A stretch of 64,000 nucleotides of DNA from an uncultured Bacteroides sp. (GTDB lineage Bacteria; Bacteroidota; Bacteroidia; Bacteroidales; Bacteroidaceae), in assembly GCF_963677685.1 (NCBI RefSeq), contig NZ_OY782186.1:558001-622000 (forward strand). Direction: 5' to 3'. Shown here piece after piece: positions 17,941 to 26,957 of this stretch. The position numbers were made by a program, and so were the translations under genes. Positions within the stretch are counted from its first letter, which is position 1. The number at the start of each line of letters is the position of its first letter. The notes below the pieces were generated by a model. That model was not told the DNA's origin. It ran no database searches and saw only the letters and a list, made by a program, of their open reading frames with translations.

Positions 17941-18795
17941 ATGAAAGCATCTTTTTCCAAATATATCAATGTCAATGGTCGGCTACTCGACTTATCTGTC
18001 CCTCAGGTTATGGGTATTCTTAATGTTACTCCTGACTCTTTTTATGCAGATAGTCGTAAACAAACAGAACTTGAAATAGCTGAAAGAGCTAAACAAATTT
18101 TAGATGAAGGTGCATCTATTATTGATATTGGGGCTTACTCTTCTCGTCCTAATGCGGAGCATATTTCTGCTGAGGAAGAGATGAAAAGGCTGCGCACAGG
18201 GCTTGAAATATTGAATAGAAATCATCCGGACGCAATAATATCGGTAGATACGTTTCGGGCAAATGTAGCAGAGATATGTGTAAAAGACTATGGTGTCGCA
18301 ATGATTAATGATATAGCTGCAGGAGAGATGGATGCATCTATGTTCGATACAGTGGCACGGTTAAATGTGCCGTATATAATGATGCACATGAAGGGTACCC
18401 CTCAAAATATGCAACAGAACTCTTGCTATGATAATTTGATAAAAGAGGTGTTTATTTATTTTGCTCAGAAGGTGGATTTACTTAGAGACATGGGAGTTAA
18501 GGATCTTATTTTGGACCCAGGTTTTGGCTTTGGCAAAACGTTGGAGCAGAATTATCAGTTGATGAATTATTTGGATGATTTTAGAGAGTTTAAACTTCCT
18601 CTATTAGTCGGAATTTCCCGTAAATCGATGATTACTAAACTATTAGATATTGCTTCACAAGATGCATTAAACGGGACAACCGTTCTTAATACTATATCAC
18701 TAATGAAAGGTGCTGATATTTTACGTGTGCATGATGTGAAGCACGCGGTGGAAGCAGTGAAGTTGGTTCGTACCGTCGAGTCTTTTGAAAAGTAA
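17941..18795 (+). CDS. folP: Dihydropteroate synthase
   Basis: This folate-pathway enzyme joins p-aminobenzoate to 6-hydroxymethyl-dihydropterin diphosphate and is the sulfonamide target. Key motifs are MGILNVTPDSF near the start, DIGAYSSRP (usually DIGGESTRP), LDPGFGFGKT and GISRKSM. I place the start at the ATG at 17941 (284 residues); a longer frame from a TTG at 17911 begins inside the promoter box. The diadenylate cyclase gene follows 43 bp downstream on the same strand, a pairing common in Bacteroidetes. Confidence 0.95.
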   Translation: MKASFSKYINVNGRLLDLSVPQVMGILNVTPDSFYADSRKQTELEIAERAKQILDEGASIIDIGAYSSRPNAEHISAEEEMKRLRTGLEILNRNHPDAIISVDTFRANVAEICVKDYGVAMINDIAAGEMDASMFDTVARLNVPYIMMHMKGTPQNMQQNSCYDNLIKEVFIYFAQKVDLLRDMGVKDLILDPGFGFGKTLEQNYQLMNYLDDFREFKLPLLVGISRKSMITKLLDIASQDALNGTTVLNTISLMKGADILRVHDVKHAVEAVKLVRTVESFEK

Positions 18796-18838
18796 AATGA
18801 ATTTGATCTCTAATTTTGATATAATTTAAGTAAATAAT

Positions 18839-19603
18839 ATGTTCTTTGAATTTGGCATTAAAGATTTTATAGATATTCTGTGTGTTGCGTTGCTACTGTA
18901 CTACACGTATAAACTGATGAAAGAATCAGGTTCTATTAATGTCTTTACCGGTATTTTGGTTTTTATACTTATTTGGTTGGTTGTTTCGCAGGTGTTGGAA
19001 ATGCGCTTGTTGGGCTCTATCTTTGATAAATTGGTCAGTGTTGGTGTATTAGCACTTATTGTGTTGTTTCAAGATGAGATACGTCGATTCTTGCTTACAC
19101 TCGGTTCTCATCAACGTGCAAGTGGATTGGTGCGTTTTCTTACAGGGAATAAGAAAGAAGTATTGGAACATGATGATATTATGCCTATTGTGATGGCTTG
19201 TCTTAGTATGAGCAAGCAGAAGGTTGGAGCTTTGATTGTAATGGAACATAATATGCCACTAGATGAAGTTTTGCATTCGGGTGAGATTATCAATGCTGAT
19301 ATTAATCAGCGGTTAATTGAAAATATATTTTTTAAAAATAGCCCTTTACACGATGGGGCAATGGTCATAGGGAAGAAGAAGATAAAGGCTGCTGGGTGCA
19401 TTTTACCTGTGTCACATAACTTAGATATACCTAAAGAATTGGGGTTAAGGCATCGGGCAGCTATGGGAATTTCGCAGCATAGTGATGCGAAATCGATCAT
19501 TGTCTCTGAAGAAACTGGAGCTATTTCAATAGCATATAGAGGACAATTTTTCTTGCGTCTAAATGCAGAAGAGTTGGAGAGATTACTTACGAAAGAGGAC
19601 TAG
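18839..19603 (+). CDS. cdaA: Diadenylate cyclase (CdaA/DacA)
   Basis: The 254-residue protein makes the second messenger c-di-AMP from two ATP at the inner membrane. Three helices occupy roughly residues 10-27, 36-52 and 62-78. The DisA_N catalytic domain follows with the DGA motif at 172-174 (PLHDGAMVIG) and RHR at 204-206 (RHRAAMGIS), both intact. In other bacteria c-di-AMP controls potassium and osmolyte transport and cell-wall homeostasis. No CdaR or GlmM gene adjoins; folP is upstream. Confidence 0.95.
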   Translation: MFFEFGIKDFIDILCVALLLYYTYKLMKESGSINVFTGILVFILIWLVVSQVLEMRLLGSIFDKLVSVGVLALIVLFQDEIRRFLLTLGSHQRASGLVRFLTGNKKEVLEHDDIMPIVMACLSMSKQKVGALIVMEHNMPLDEVLHSGEIINADINQRLIENIFFKNSPLHDGAMVIGKKKIKAAGCILPVSHNLDIPKELGLRHRAAMGISQHSDAKSIIVSEETGAISIAYRGQFFLRLNAEELERLLTKED

Positions 19604-19644
19604 AAACTAATTTTAGATAGTTGATTAACTAAAAGAGCATTACT

Positions 19645-21168
19645 ATGGATAGACGTAATTTTTTAAAAACAGGCAGCATGATTATGTTAAGTTCGGTGGC
19701 TACACCATCTATTTTACATGCCAGTCTGAGTGGAAAAGATGATGCCTCTAGAGTCTCATCTGCTTTGAAACACTTTGGAGTGTCAGAGGAAGAATTGAGG
19801 AAAGTTCTTGCTGTTGCGCTTGAGAAAGGTGGAAATTATGCTGATTTATTTTTTGAGCATACGTTTAATAACTATGTGGGCTTGCAAGATGGAGCTGTAA
19901 ACCGTTGTAACTCTAATATTGATTTCGGTATGGGAGTAAGAGTTCTTGCCGGGGATCAAAGTGGATATGCTTATGTTGAAAATATTACTGTTGATGAGAT
20001 GCTAAAGGCTGCTCGTACGGCTGCTCGAATTGCTTCGGATAGTAGAATTACAACTCCTGTTAACTTAACTGATAAGGTGTTGAAGAAGAATTACTATTCT
20101 GTAAAAACGCCTTGGGAAGGGGTTACTTTGAAAAATAAAATGCCTTTCTTGCAGCGGCTTAATGAGAAGGTCTTTTCTTTGGATAAGCGGGTACATAAAG
20201 TTTCTGCTTCACTGACTGATACTACCTCCCATATTTTATTTTGTAATTCTGACGGAGTAATGTATTATGATTATCGTCCCATGGTAACGCTTGGTGCTGT
20301 ATGTGTCATGGAGGAAAATGGAAAGATAGAGAATGGTTATGCAGCTCGTGCTTATCGCATGGGGTTTGAGTTTCTTACAGATGATATTGTTGATTTGCTT
20401 GCTCAGGAAGCTGTTGCCAAAACATCTATTCTTTTTAAAGCGATAAAACCTAAAGGAGGTGAAATGCCTGTTGTGATGGGATCCGGTGGATCTGGTATAT
20501 TACTTCATGAGGCCATTGGGCATGCTTTTGAAGCGGACTTTAACAGAAAAAATATTTCAATTTTCTCCGATCAGCTAGGCAAGAAAGTTTGTAATGAACA
20601 TATAAATGTAGTGGATGATGGTACGATTCCTTTTAATAGAGGCTCAGTAAATATTGATGATGAAGGTAATTACGGGCAGAAGACATATATTGTTAAGGAT
20701 GGAATTTTGAATAGCTATTTGCATGATCGCATCAGTGCTCATCACTATGGCGTTGAACCAACAGGCAACGGACGTCGTGAATCTTTTCGTTGTATGCCTA
20801 TGCCTCGTATGAGAGCGACTTATATGGAGGCTGGTAATTTGAAAGAGCAAGATATTATTTCTTCTGTAAAAAAAGGAATCTTTGTAGACCAGTTTACTAA
20901 TGGTCAAGTGCAGATTGGCGCCGGGGATTTTACTTTTTTTGTTAAGTCGGGTTATTTAATTGAAGATGGTAAATTGACGCAACCCATTAAAGATATTAAT
21001 ATCATAGGTAATGGACCTAAAGCTTTGGCTGATATCACAATGGTGGCTGATAATGATAAAATTGATAACAGCACTTGGACATGTGGAAAAGATGGACAAT
21101 CTTGTCCGGTAACGTGTGGGATGCCTTCTGCTTTAGTTAGTAAACTTACTGTGGGTGGCGAGAATTAA
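19645..21168 (+). CDS. tldD: TldD-family metalloprotease with Tat-like signal
   Basis: TldD forms a heterodimeric zinc metallopeptidase with TldE and degrades unfolded peptides and modified peptides. The 507-residue product has the zinc motif HEAIGH at 288-293 followed by AFEAD, as in active TldD. Unlike enterobacterial TldD it begins MDRRNFLKTGSMIML, a twin-arginine (RRxFLK) motif followed by a hydrophobic stretch and an ...ILHA cleavage-like site near 24-26. The C-terminus carries a Cys-rich CGKDGQSCPVTC. TldE follows after 27 bp. Export by Tat is inference; the partner shows no signal. Confidence 0.92.
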   Translation: MDRRNFLKTGSMIMLSSVATPSILHASLSGKDDASRVSSALKHFGVSEEELRKVLAVALEKGGNYADLFFEHTFNNYVGLQDGAVNRCNSNIDFGMGVRVLAGDQSGYAYVENITVDEMLKAARTAARIASDSRITTPVNLTDKVLKKNYYSVKTPWEGVTLKNKMPFLQRLNEKVFSLDKRVHKVSASLTDTTSHILFCNSDGVMYYDYRPMVTLGAVCVMEENGKIENGYAARAYRMGFEFLTDDIVDLLAQEAVAKTSILFKAIKPKGGEMPVVMGSGGSGILLHEAIGHAFEADFNRKNISIFSDQLGKKVCNEHINVVDDGTIPFNRGSVNIDDEGNYGQKTYIVKDGILNSYLHDRISAHHYGVEPTGNGRRESFRCMPMPRMRATYMEAGNLKEQDIISSVKKGIFVDQFTNGQVQIGAGDFTFFVKSGYLIEDGKLTQPIKDINIIGNGPKALADITMVADNDKIDNSTWTCGKDGQSCPVTCGMPSALVSKLTVGGEN

Positions 21169-21195
21169 TATGTTAACGCTTAAGAAGAATAGATT

Positions 21196-22515
21196 ATGAT
21201 ATCAGATAATAATAAAAAGCTGACGCAATGGGCTATGGAATTTGCTCAAAAAAATGGTTGCCAAGCTGCTAGGGTAAGCCTTTATTCAGGCTCTAATAGT
21301 TCTTTTGAATTACGTGATGTTAAGATAGATAAGCTACAACAAGCTTCTGAAAGTTCATTAAATCTGACACTCTTTGTTGATGGGAGATATGGCACTTTTT
21401 CAACGAATCGCCTTGATAAAAAAGAATTGGAATCGTTTATTATCAATGGCATTGAATCGACTCGTTATTTAGTTGAGGATAAATTTCGGGTACTACCTGA
21501 TAACGCCCTTTACTACAAAGGTGGGCTGCCGGACTTACAACTTCTGGATGTTAATTTTGATTCTGTATTGCCTGACGATAAATTATCTTTGGCAAAAGCT
21601 GTAGCTGAGGAAATTTATGGATCAGATGAACGTATCATTTCTGTGGAGTCATCTTATGGAGATGGAGTTAATTTTGCCTACACTTTAGCTAGTAATGGCT
21701 TTGAAGGTGAAACGAAGAACTCATGGTATTCACTTTCGGCAAGCGTTAGTGTCAGAGGAGAGGGAGAAGCTCGTCCTTCCTCTTATTGGTATGAATCCTC
21801 GCTTTACTTTGATCAATTGATTAAAAAGAATATTGGACGTAAAGCTTTGGAGTGTGTTTTGCGTAAATTGGGGCAACAGAAGGTTAAATCGGGGAAATAT
21901 ACAATGGTGGTTGATCCGTTAAATTCGGGGCGCTTACTTTCTCCTTTAATTCAGGCATTGTATGGATCCGGTTTACAGCAAAAGAACTCTTTTATGCTTA
22001 ATAAATTAGGTGAAAAAGTGGCTTCAGAGAAGTTCACTTTAATAGATGAACCTCATCTATTAAAAACACCTGGTGCTCGTTATTTTGATAATGAAGGAGT
22101 TGCAACTAAGCGGAGGGCTATTTTAGAAAAAGGGAGTCTAGAAACTTATTTTATTGACACGTATAATGCTAAAAAGATGAATGTTGAACCGACTATCAGC
22201 AGACCTTCTGTTTTAATGCTGGAGATGGGAAATAAAAATCTTGATGCTTTAATTGTTGATGTCGAAAAAGGGATTCTGATAACGGCTTTTAATGGGGGAA
22301 ATTGTAATAGTTCTACCGGTGATTTTTCTTATGGGATCGAAGGATTCTTAATTGAAAACGGTAAATTGACAACTCCACTTTCTGAAATGAATGTTACAGG
22401 AAATATGATAACTTTATGGGCCTCACTTTCTGCAATAGGAAATGATCCACGCTTAAGTTCTTCTTGGAGAATTCCTTCTCTTGTGTTTGAAGGCGTTGAT
22501 TTCAGTGGCTTGTGA
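21196..22515 (+). CDS. tldE: TldE/PmbA-family subunit
   Basis: The 439-residue protein is the non-catalytic partner of TldD. It lacks HExxxH and shows the family core (KSGKYTMVVDPLNSGRLLSPL, then NGGNCNSSTGDFSYGIEGFL near the C-terminus). It has no evident signal peptide: MISDNNKKLTQWAMEF is hydrophilic. It lies 27 bp after tldD and ends before a convergent hairpin terminator. Confidence 0.92.
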   Translation: MISDNNKKLTQWAMEFAQKNGCQAARVSLYSGSNSSFELRDVKIDKLQQASESSLNLTLFVDGRYGTFSTNRLDKKELESFIINGIESTRYLVEDKFRVLPDNALYYKGGLPDLQLLDVNFDSVLPDDKLSLAKAVAEEIYGSDERIISVESSYGDGVNFAYTLASNGFEGETKNSWYSLSASVSVRGEGEARPSSYWYESSLYFDQLIKKNIGRKALECVLRKLGQQKVKSGKYTMVVDPLNSGRLLSPLIQALYGSGLQQKNSFMLNKLGEKVASEKFTLIDEPHLLKTPGARYFDNEGVATKRRAILEKGSLETYFIDTYNAKKMNVEPTISRPSVLMLEMGNKNLDALIVDVEKGILITAFNGGNCNSSTGDFSYGIEGFLIENGKLTTPLSEMNVTGNMITLWASLSAIGNDPRLSSSWRIPSLVFEGVDFSGL

Positions 22516-22535
22516 TGTGTCTTTTTTAATCGAAT

Positions 22536-22581
22536 AAAAGCATTGTCTTGCATTTTTTTTAATTTGCAGGACAATGCTTTT
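22536..22581. terminator. Terminator after tldE
   Basis: Seventeen-base arms (22536-22552 and 22565-22581) start AAAAGCATTGTC and pair with a single G-U/A-C difference. The A- and T-rich arm ends allow use from both sides; the convergent GNAT gene ends at 22599. Confidence 0.8.
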
Positions 22582-22598
22582 CTCTATAATTGGGATCT

Positions 22599-23615
22599 TT
22601 AATTTAACATCAAACTCATGTAGGGATGTAATGGAGGGAAAATTTCTTCGGCAAGTGTCTCTACTGTATATTTACGGTGCGTTCTAAATAGACGTTCGTT
22701 ACTTTTCATACATTTACCATTTGTGATATAGTAATATCCATTGTTGCTTGATATATTATTATCTGTCAATTCAAGACTCATCTCTTTTGAAGGAAAAGCA
22801 GCGGCAAATAGCTGCAGTACTTTTTTTGCATCAATAATACGAATCATTCCTAACTGTTTATTCATGCTTTCTGTATCTCCAGGAGAAAGGATGGTAATCT
22901 TATTACATTGCCATAACTGTGACGCTTCTGCAATAAGAGAATTCTTTATTTCAGTGTCCTCTGTCACAATTTCGTCAACTAACACTGTGTTACCTGTGGG
23001 GTGGCAAAGAGCTATTCCACAGATTTTCTCCTTCTCCTTAGCAATGAGTATTTTCCCTTCTTCCAGTTTTAGAGCGGCAAGTATGACTTTAAAATCATTG
23101 ACTGTGTGCTGTATACAGCAAGGTCGTTCTTCCATCTTCTGGTAAAAATACTGATAGGTCTCTTCTTTAAATTCATCCGAGACTTTTATTTTTAGTCTTT
23201 TCTTTTTTTCAATAACTTGCTCAATATGAATGGTTTTCTCTGCATAATTAAAGACACTGGCATATCCGCTTTTTCTATAATATTGAAACAAAGAATTATT
23301 TGCCGGAATCAGACTACTTAGTAATATTCCTTGAGAGTGCATTCGGGCAAAAGCCTGAGAGAGAAGTTCCATCATGACTCCTTTATTACGGTAGTCGGGA
23401 TGTGTACAAGCTCCTGAGACATAAGCTGTGGGAATGATCTCTCCGCAAAAGGTCATAGGATATGGTAAAGTCTGCATTGCTGCGATGACTTCTTCTCCAC
23501 TCTGGATGGAGATATTCACTTCATTATTGTATCGGCGAGTGAAATATAATTCAGTGAAAGCTTCGTTGTCTTGGAAGCATAATTGCCATAATTCTTTGAT
23601 TCGTCTTTTTAACAT
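22599..23615 (-). CDS. GNAT-family N-acetyltransferase
   Basis: The 338-residue protein carries a GNAT acetyl-CoA domain in its first half: YVSGACTHPDYRNKGVMMELL at about 65-85 is the pyrophosphate-binding motif A, followed by LIPANNSLFQYYRKSGY. The two-domain size recalls Eis-type acetyltransferases. The acceptor is unknown. It follows the DUF2156 gene by 23 bp on the same strand; that gene also has an acyltransferase fold, so the two may act together. Confidence 0.8.
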   Translation of the reverse strand: MLKRRIKELWQLCFQDNEAFTELYFTRRYNNEVNISIQSGEEVIAAMQTLPYPMTFCGEIIPTAYVSGACTHPDYRNKGVMMELLSQAFARMHSQGILLSSLIPANNSLFQYYRKSGYASVFNYAEKTIHIEQVIEKKKRLKIKVSDEFKEETYQYFYQKMEERPCCIQHTVNDFKVILAALKLEEGKILIAKEKEKICGIALCHPTGNTVLVDEIVTEDTEIKNSLIAEASQLWQCNKITILSPGDTESMNKQLGMIRIIDAKKVLQLFAAAFPSKEMSLELTDNNISSNNGYYYITNGKCMKSNERLFRTHRKYTVETLAEEIFPPLHPYMSLMLN

Positions 23616-23638
23616 AGCCGTGTTTGTTTTGTCTTTGA

Positions 23639-24535
23639 TTATATATCCTCTTGGTTTTTAAGATATACCATATGTTTTTCTAAGATAATAGTTGGCTGAT
23701 AGGAGAGTTTAGCCTTTCTCAACCCTTCTATTCCTAAATCTTCTTCGCGATTGATATAAGTAAATTGTTCGGGAATACGATTAGAAAATTCATAGTTAAT
23801 CATTGCATAAGCTCCATCTATATCAGCATTAGCTTTCTCTACATGTACGCCGAATGTTTCATTGTTAATTGGCATTCCAAAGGTAAAAGCTACGACCTCC
23901 CCATTAGCATAAAGCATTCCGCCGGTAAGTCCTATCTCTTCAAAATGCTCCAAAGCATAAATGATTGCTTTTTGCTCATTGCGCGTACCATCTATTTTAT
24001 TATTCATCTTCCACCATCTGGCTTCAAGTTCTATGCACTCTTGAATGCGATCAGGAGTAATTGGCACATAAGAATAATCATACTCTTTTTTGAATTTATT
24101 GATATGATTTCTTTTTGATTGGAATTTTTTTCCTTTTAATGTTGCAAGATCAGTACGAAGATAAACGTAATCGGCATAATTACGATCTGATGTGTAGATG
24201 AATTTGTCTGGCATTGCTGTTTCTAACTCAGTGCATGCTCCACTACAAGTTCCAAGCATGCGGAAAGTTTCTCCTTCTTGGCGAGCGTCTTCCTCCAGTT
24301 TTTCTACAATACTCCGAAAATCTCCTTTGCCAACAGGCATCATGTACGCTAATTTTCCTTCGGAGTGAAATTTGAAGAGTAAGAAATTGTCGACAATGGC
24401 AAATTTTGTTCCGTATAAAAAACGCCAACTACAAAGATTCGAAAAAGAAAGATCGCAGTTACGGCGATGACTGTTCATTGTAAAAGAAGTAATGCTAGCT
24501 TTGTCCTGTAGGGTTATATCTTTAAATTCTATCAT
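23639..24535 (-). CDS. DUF2156-domain protein (aminoacyl-transferase-like fold)
   Basis: The 298-residue protein fits DUF2156, the GNAT-like domain shared with the C-terminal part of MprF lysyl-phosphatidylglycerol synthases. Visible features are SKRNHINKFKKEY near residue 140, an acidic patch in IELEARWWKMN, and the late FTYINREEDLGIEGLRKAKLSYQP typical of the family. There are no membrane segments, so it lacks the MprF flippase part. A role in amino-acyl transfer is possible but not shown. Confidence 0.78.
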   Translation of the reverse strand: MIEFKDITLQDKASITSFTMNSHRRNCDLSFSNLCSWRFLYGTKFAIVDNFLLFKFHSEGKLAYMMPVGKGDFRSIVEKLEEDARQEGETFRMLGTCSGACTELETAMPDKFIYTSDRNYADYVYLRTDLATLKGKKFQSKRNHINKFKKEYDYSYVPITPDRIQECIELEARWWKMNNKIDGTRNEQKAIIYALEHFEEIGLTGGMLYANGEVVAFTFGMPINNETFGVHVEKANADIDGAYAMINYEFSNRIPEQFTYINREEDLGIEGLRKAKLSYQPTIILEKHMVYLKNQEDI

Positions 24536-24593
24536 ATAAATATCTTCTGTTTTTTTAGTTCACGATAACAATAACAAAAAAGAGCTTGTTTTG

Positions 24594-25289
24594 TTACAGT
24601 ATTCCTAATAGTCGCAGAATAGTAGGTGTTAATAGTGCAGTGAAGATTCCGTTTAGAGTTAATCCAAGACTTGCGTAAGCTCCATATTTTCTGCTTACAT
24701 CCATTGCGGTGGACGTACCTACTGCATGTGCGGCTGTTCCCATTGAGAGTCCTTGCGCTATTGGACTGTTAACTCTCATCAAGTGTAGCGTTTTAAAGCC
24801 CAATATTGCTCCTAATAATCCCACTACCACTACGACTGCCGCTGTTAAGGAAGGGATGCCTCCAATGGCTTTTGTTACTTCCATTGCAATTGGCGTAGTA
24901 ACAGATTTAGGTGCCAAAGAAAGAATTACAGCCTGACTTGCTCCCATTAACTTGGCGGTAAGAACCACAGAAGTTACTCCTACAATGCAACCTGCTAATT
25001 GTGATAATACAATTGGCAATATTTGTTTTTTTATTGTTTCTAATTGGAGGTATAAAGGAACTCCTAATGCTACAACCGCTGGTTTTAACCAAAACTCAAT
25101 GAGATGGCCTCCTTCATTATAGGTCTCGTAACTGATATTGAATATTTTAAGGAAAGAGATGAGAAATGCGATCGCTAATAAAATAGGGTTTAGCAAAACG
25201 AACCCTGTTTTCTTTTGCAATAGCTTGGCTAAGAAATAAACTCCGAAAGTGATAGCCAGCAGAAAAAACTTGTTCTCTAAGTAACTCAT
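24594..25289 (-). CDS. lrgB: LrgB/CidB-family membrane protein
   Basis: The 231-residue protein has about six to seven membrane helices and the LrgB core LAPKSVTTPIAMEVTKAIGG with GTAAHAVGTSTAM near the C-terminus. It pairs with LrgA, whose stop overlaps its start by four bases (ATGA). LrgAB-type pairs were first linked to murein hydrolase control; homologues in Bacillus and Streptococcus act as pyruvate transporters. The adjacent divergent pta-ackA operon favours a role in overflow metabolism, but this is inference. Confidence 0.9.
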   Translation of the reverse strand: MSYLENKFFLLAITFGVYFLAKLLQKKTGFVLLNPILLAIAFLISFLKIFNISYETYNEGGHLIEFWLKPAVVALGVPLYLQLETIKKQILPIVLSQLAGCIVGVTSVVLTAKLMGASQAVILSLAPKSVTTPIAMEVTKAIGGIPSLTAAVVVVVGLLGAILGFKTLHLMRVNSPIAQGLSMGTAAHAVGTSTAMDVSRKYGAYASLGLTLNGIFTALLTPTILRLLGIL

Positions 25290-25624
25290 TTGATTTTACG
25301 TGTTAGTTGATGAACCCATCCGGTGACTACAAGAACGAGTATTGTACTAATTAAAGTCGCTATTACAATAGGTAACAGTTCTGCAGTTATAATATTGAAA
25401 TAAAGCATTAAAGCTACTCCTGGAGGAATGAAAAAGAATCCTAGGTTTGCAACTAGAAAGTCAGACATTCCTTGTACCCATTGTAGCTTGACCCATCCTA
25501 ATTTTAAAAATAGAGTGAGTAATAGCATTCCTATTACGCTGGAAGGAAGTTTAATGCCTGTGAGAAAGACGATTAATTCACCTAGAGCTAAACAGCCGAA
25601 CAGAATGGCGCATTGACGTATCAT
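25286..25624 (-). CDS. lrgA: LrgA/CidA-family membrane protein
   Basis: The 112-residue protein has four predicted membrane helices and the CidA/LrgA core GIKLPSSVIGMLLLTLFL, followed by FFIPPGVALMLY. I start it at the ATG at 25624; a longer frame begins at a TTG inside the minus-strand TACCTTTG promoter box. It overlaps lrgB by four bases, so the two are translationally coupled and probably form one membrane complex. Confidence 0.88.
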   Translation of the reverse strand: MIRQCAILFGCLALGELIVFLTGIKLPSSVIGMLLLTLFLKLGWVKLQWVQGMSDFLVANLGFFFIPPGVALMLYFNIITAELLPIVIATLISTILVLVVTGWVHQLTRKIK

Positions 25625-25651
25625 AATATATACCTTTTGAAAATCTGGGGG

Positions 25652-25659
25652 CAAAGGTA
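25652..25659 (-). promoter_or_regulatory. -7 box before lrgAB
   Basis: Minus-strand TACCTTTG, 27 bp before the lrgA ATG. No TTTG is visible at the expected -33 position. Confidence 0.5.
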
Positions 25660-25872
25660 TGAAAAATCTGATACTCAGGCAGATGTTAACTAACTCTTTT
25701 GTTTTGTTTCTATTCTTTTTCTGTTTTGCATGAAGATGTTTTTAATGATGATTTTTGATCTTTTTTAGTATGAAATTCACACTGAAAAATTATTTTATGT
25801 TAAAGATTACAATAATGCCATTTTTAAGAATAAAAACAGGCTAAATTGCAATGTAGATATTGCAATTATGAC

Positions 25873-25880
25873 TATTTTTG
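25873..25880 (+). promoter_or_regulatory. -7 box before pta
   Basis: Plus-strand TATTTTTG, 49 bp before the pta ATG at 25930. A weak -33 match (AATG) lies 19 bp upstream. Confidence 0.45.
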
Positions 25881-25929
25881 CAGCGTTAAAATACTTTCCA
25901 CTGAAATTGTATACATTAATATATCTATC

Positions 25930-26946
25930 ATGGATTTAATAAGCGAAATTGTTGCGCGTGCGAAAGCAAACCGCCAACGCATTGTTCTTCCTGAAGGAAC
26001 GGAAGAACGTACATTGAAAGCTGCCGATCAAGTTTTGGCTGATGAGGTGGCTGATTTAATTATTTTGGGTAATGTTGATGAAATAAAGGCTTTGGCTAGT
26101 CAATGGGGATTGACTCATATTGAGAAAGCGACCCTTCTTGATCCTGACACTTTACCTAATAAAGAAGAGTATGCTCAGCTTCTTTGCGAACTTCGCAAAA
26201 AAAAGGGTATGACTATCGAAGAGGCCAGAAAGTTGGTTCTTGATCCTCTTTACCTTGGTTGCTTAATGGTTAAAAACGGTGATGCTGATGGTCAGTTGGC
26301 TGGTGCTCGTAATACGACAGGAAATGTTCTTCGTCCTGCACTTCAGATAATTAAGACTGTTCCTGGAATCTCTTGTGTTTCGGGTGCGATGCTTTTAATC
26401 TCAAAGAATACTCAGTACGGTAATCATGGCGTACTTGTAATGGGAGATGTTGCTGTTACACCAGTTCCTGACGCAAATCAGCTGGCACAGATTGCTGTTT
26501 CAACAGCACGTACTGCAACAGCTGTTGCGGGCATTGACGATCCACGGGTAGCGATGCTTAGTTTCTCTACTAAAGGTTCTGCAAAACATGAAGTTGTAGA
26601 CAAAGTAGTTGAGGCCTTTAAATTGGCAAAAGAACTTGATCCTTCCTTAAAAATCGATGGAGAATTACAAGCTGATGCAGCTTTGGTTCCTTCTATTGGG
26701 GCAAGTAAAGCTCCGGGATCTGAAATAGCAGGTCACGCTAATGTGCTTATCGTTCCTAATTTGGAAGTTGGAAATATCGGATATAAAATAGCCCAACGCT
26801 TGGGTAATGTTGATGCCATCGGTCCTATTCTTCAAGGTATTGCTCGTCCTGTGAATGATCTTTCTCGCGGATGCTCTATTGAAGATGTTTACAAGATGGT
26901 GGCAATCACTGCCAATCAGGCTATTGCTAGTAAAACCTTAAAATAA
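25930..26946 (+). CDS. pta: Phosphate acetyltransferase
   Basis: Pta converts acetyl-CoA and phosphate to acetyl phosphate, the first step of ATP-yielding acetate formation. I use the ATG at 25930 (339 residues, MDLISEIVARAKANRQRIVLPEG), the usual length of the short Pta class; a frame extended by 28 residues runs through the promoter box. Family motifs include LDPLYLGCLMVKNGDADG, GATRS-equivalent GARNTTGNVLRPAL, and the C-terminal ANVLIVPNLEVGNIGYKIAQR. ackA follows 11 bp downstream. Confidence 0.96.
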   Translation: MDLISEIVARAKANRQRIVLPEGTEERTLKAADQVLADEVADLIILGNVDEIKALASQWGLTHIEKATLLDPDTLPNKEEYAQLLCELRKKKGMTIEEARKLVLDPLYLGCLMVKNGDADGQLAGARNTTGNVLRPALQIIKTVPGISCVSGAMLLISKNTQYGNHGVLVMGDVAVTPVPDANQLAQIAVSTARTATAVAGIDDPRVAMLSFSTKGSAKHEVVDKVVEAFKLAKELDPSLKIDGELQADAALVPSIGASKAPGSEIAGHANVLIVPNLEVGNIGYKIAQRLGNVDAIGPILQGIARPVNDLSRGCSIEDVYKMVAITANQAIASKTLK

Positions 26947-26957
26947 TATTCAATAAA

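Noticed and set aside
25846..25929. 28-residue N-terminal extension of Pta
   Set aside because: It runs through a promoter-like box and does not resemble Pta; the ATG at 25930 gives the standard N-terminus.
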